Below, piece by piece: positions 37,542 to 38,235 of a stretch of 38,235 nucleotides of DNA. The notes under the pieces are model-generated. The model worked only from the letters and a program-made list of their open reading frames with translations. It made no database searches and had not been told where the DNA came from. Numbering within the stretch: position 1 is the first letter of the stretch; each line of letters starts with the position of its first letter. The translations under genes and the position numbers were made by a program. Origin of the DNA: Streptomyces longisporoflavus. Lineage in GTDB: Bacteria; Actinomycetota; Actinomycetes; Streptomycetales; Streptomycetaceae. Location of the stretch: contig NZ_BMTR01000043.1 of NCBI RefSeq assembly GCF_014649775.1, positions 1 through 38,235 on the forward strand, in the 5' to 3' direction.

Positions 37542-38036
37542 ATGGTCACCGTCACGCTATCCCCAGCCGCCCCCCATCCGCCCGCACCGGAAGTGTGGTC
37601 GTACGCCCTGCATTTGCCCCACGATCCACGAGCCCCGCGTATCGCGCGGCAGACGCTGCGGGCGGTACTGGCCGGGTACGGCCTCGCGGAGCTGACGGAC
37701 ACCGCTGAACTCCTGACCTCGGAGCTGGTGACCAACGCCTACCGGCATACGGAAGGCCCCGCCGCACTACGCCTCCGAGGGCTGACCGGCGGGCTCGGTG
37801 TGCGGGTCGGCGTATGGGATACGGACCCGCACGTCCCGCCCCCGTTCCGCTGCCCACCGGGAAAGTTGCCGCCCCTTGTCCGGGGGGCCGAGGGCGGGCG
37901 GGGGCTCCGTCTGGTGGCGGAGTGGGCTTCGGCGTGGGGCGGGTTCCCGCTGGGGGATGACCTGTTCGGTCAGAGGGGGAAGGTGCTGTGGGTCGAGTGC
38001 CGGGGGTGGGTGCCGGGGGCTGTGCTGGTCCGGTGA
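37542..38036 (+). CDS. SpoIIAB/RsbW-like ATP-binding protein (module 2)
   Basis: The ATG at 37542 follows CGGAGG by 7 bp and gives 164 residues. It is a single HATPase_c domain: N-box TSELVTNAYRHT (E61, N65), G1-type VGVWDTDP (D93) and G2-type GGRGLRLV (118-125). The YALHLPHDPRAPRIARQTLR opening parallels YALRIPHTPLGPGIVRAHVR in module 1, so the two ATPases are paralogues with the same gene neighbours. Domain organisation matches Streptomyces anti-sigma or kinase-like regulators; substrate unknown. It is divergent from the XRE gene across a 311-bp region holding the 34-bp palindrome and the 7-bp repeats. Confidence 0.92.
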   Translation: MVTVTLSPAAPHPPAPEVWSYALHLPHDPRAPRIARQTLRAVLAGYGLAELTDTAELLTSELVTNAYRHTEGPAALRLRGLTGGLGVRVGVWDTDPHVPPPFRCPPGKLPPLVRGAEGGRGLRLVAEWASAWGGFPLGDDLFGQRGKVLWVECRGWVPGAVLVR

Positions 38037-38093
38037 TGGTGTTGGTTGCCGGTGCCGTCCGGTTCTCCGGAGTTTGGCGGTTCCGGGCCGGGC

Positions 38094-38156
38094 GTCAAGG
38101 GCGCTCCGCTGCGCTGCGCGTCGGCTGCGCCGATTGCGCTGCGCTCCACCCTTGAC
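38094..38156. repeat. Intergenic inverted element flanked by GTCAAGGG / CCCTTGAC
   Basis: Arms at 38094-38101 and 38149-38156 pair perfectly. The interior is built from GCGCTGCGC-type units around the small stem TCGGC-TGC-GCCGA. From memory, sequences of this kind (CCGCTGCGCTGCGCGTCGGCTGCGCCGA core) recur between genes in many Streptomyces genomes. The rest of the window after 38156 shows no gene. Confidence 0.6.
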
Positions 38157-38235
38157 TCCCGTCCCTCCACCACGCGAGGGAAGACGACCGGACGGCCCGG
38201 GAGCGGGACTCTCGACCAGGCGCCGTGGGGCGGGC

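Noticed and set aside
37970..38173. 67-codon minus-strand frame at the right edge
   Set aside because: It covers a GC-rich intergenic inverted element and the end of the ATPase gene and has no recognisable protein features.

Overview
The window is chromosomal DNA of a Streptomyces or very close relative. The evidence is very high G+C, strong third-position G/C bias, frequent GTG starts, GGAGG-type ribosome binding sites, paired DUF397/WhiJ-type regulators and a single TTA (bldA-type) codon in the genes I checked. From memory, the gene order succinate dehydrogenase, GH20 hexosaminidase, tandem sigma factors, methylmalonyl-CoA mutase, nonulosonic-acid genes resembles one stretch of the S. coelicolor core chromosome. 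I could not verify this.

Layout. 1-1812 (minus): a lipoprotein, a secreted protein and the first codons of a probable type VII-secreted protein, apparently one operon. 2028-4257: a WhiJ-type regulatory module (two DUF397 proteins, an XRE regulator and a divergent SpoIIAB-like ATPase), then a Uma2 nuclease remnant. 4371-7789 (minus): the sdhCDAB operon, followed by an uncoupled OHCU decarboxylase gene. 8616-13389 (plus): a secreted GH20 hexosaminidase, a DUF4328 membrane protein and three genes of unknown function, one carrying the TTA codon. 13474-17419: a secreted PGRP/amidase with seven FG-GAP repeats, and a divergent lipoprotein. 17538-20819: two paralogous ECF-like sigma factors, each coupled to a downstream partner. 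The first partner is only 70 residues. Between the two pairs lie a 34-bp-arm hairpin and five perfect copies of a 35-bp repeat. 21093-24440: an L,D-transpeptidase lipoprotein, a stand-alone methylmalonyl-CoA mutase catalytic subunit and a LysE/RhtB exporter. 24478-27128: a MarR regulator, an aromatic FAD monooxygenase and a divergent TetR repressor with two visible operators.

27304-35910 is the most interesting block: a nonulosonic-acid surface-polymer cluster. Two divergent arms leave a 198-bp promoter region. The left arm encodes a GT2 glycosyltransferase, a polysialyltransferase-like enzyme and an acyltransferase-3 protein with overlapping stops and starts. The right arm encodes a DUF6716 glycosyltransferase, a CMP-nonulosonate synthetase fused to a KdsC-like HAD phosphatase with intact catalytic residues, a NeuB-type synthase lacking the usual SAF domain, and a GT52/polysialyltransferase-like enzyme. 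There is no UDP-GlcNAc 2-epimerase and no N-acetyltransferase. This points to a non-acetylated sugar such as Kdn, hence a teichulosonic-acid-like wall polymer built from mannose-6-phosphate.

35900-38036 repeats the WhiJ-type module in the same order and orientation as at the left end. Its two DUF397 genes share a 126-bp segment with one mismatch. A 34-bp perfect palindrome lies between the XRE and ATPase genes. No tRNA, rRNA, insertion sequence, CRISPR array or prophage was recognised.
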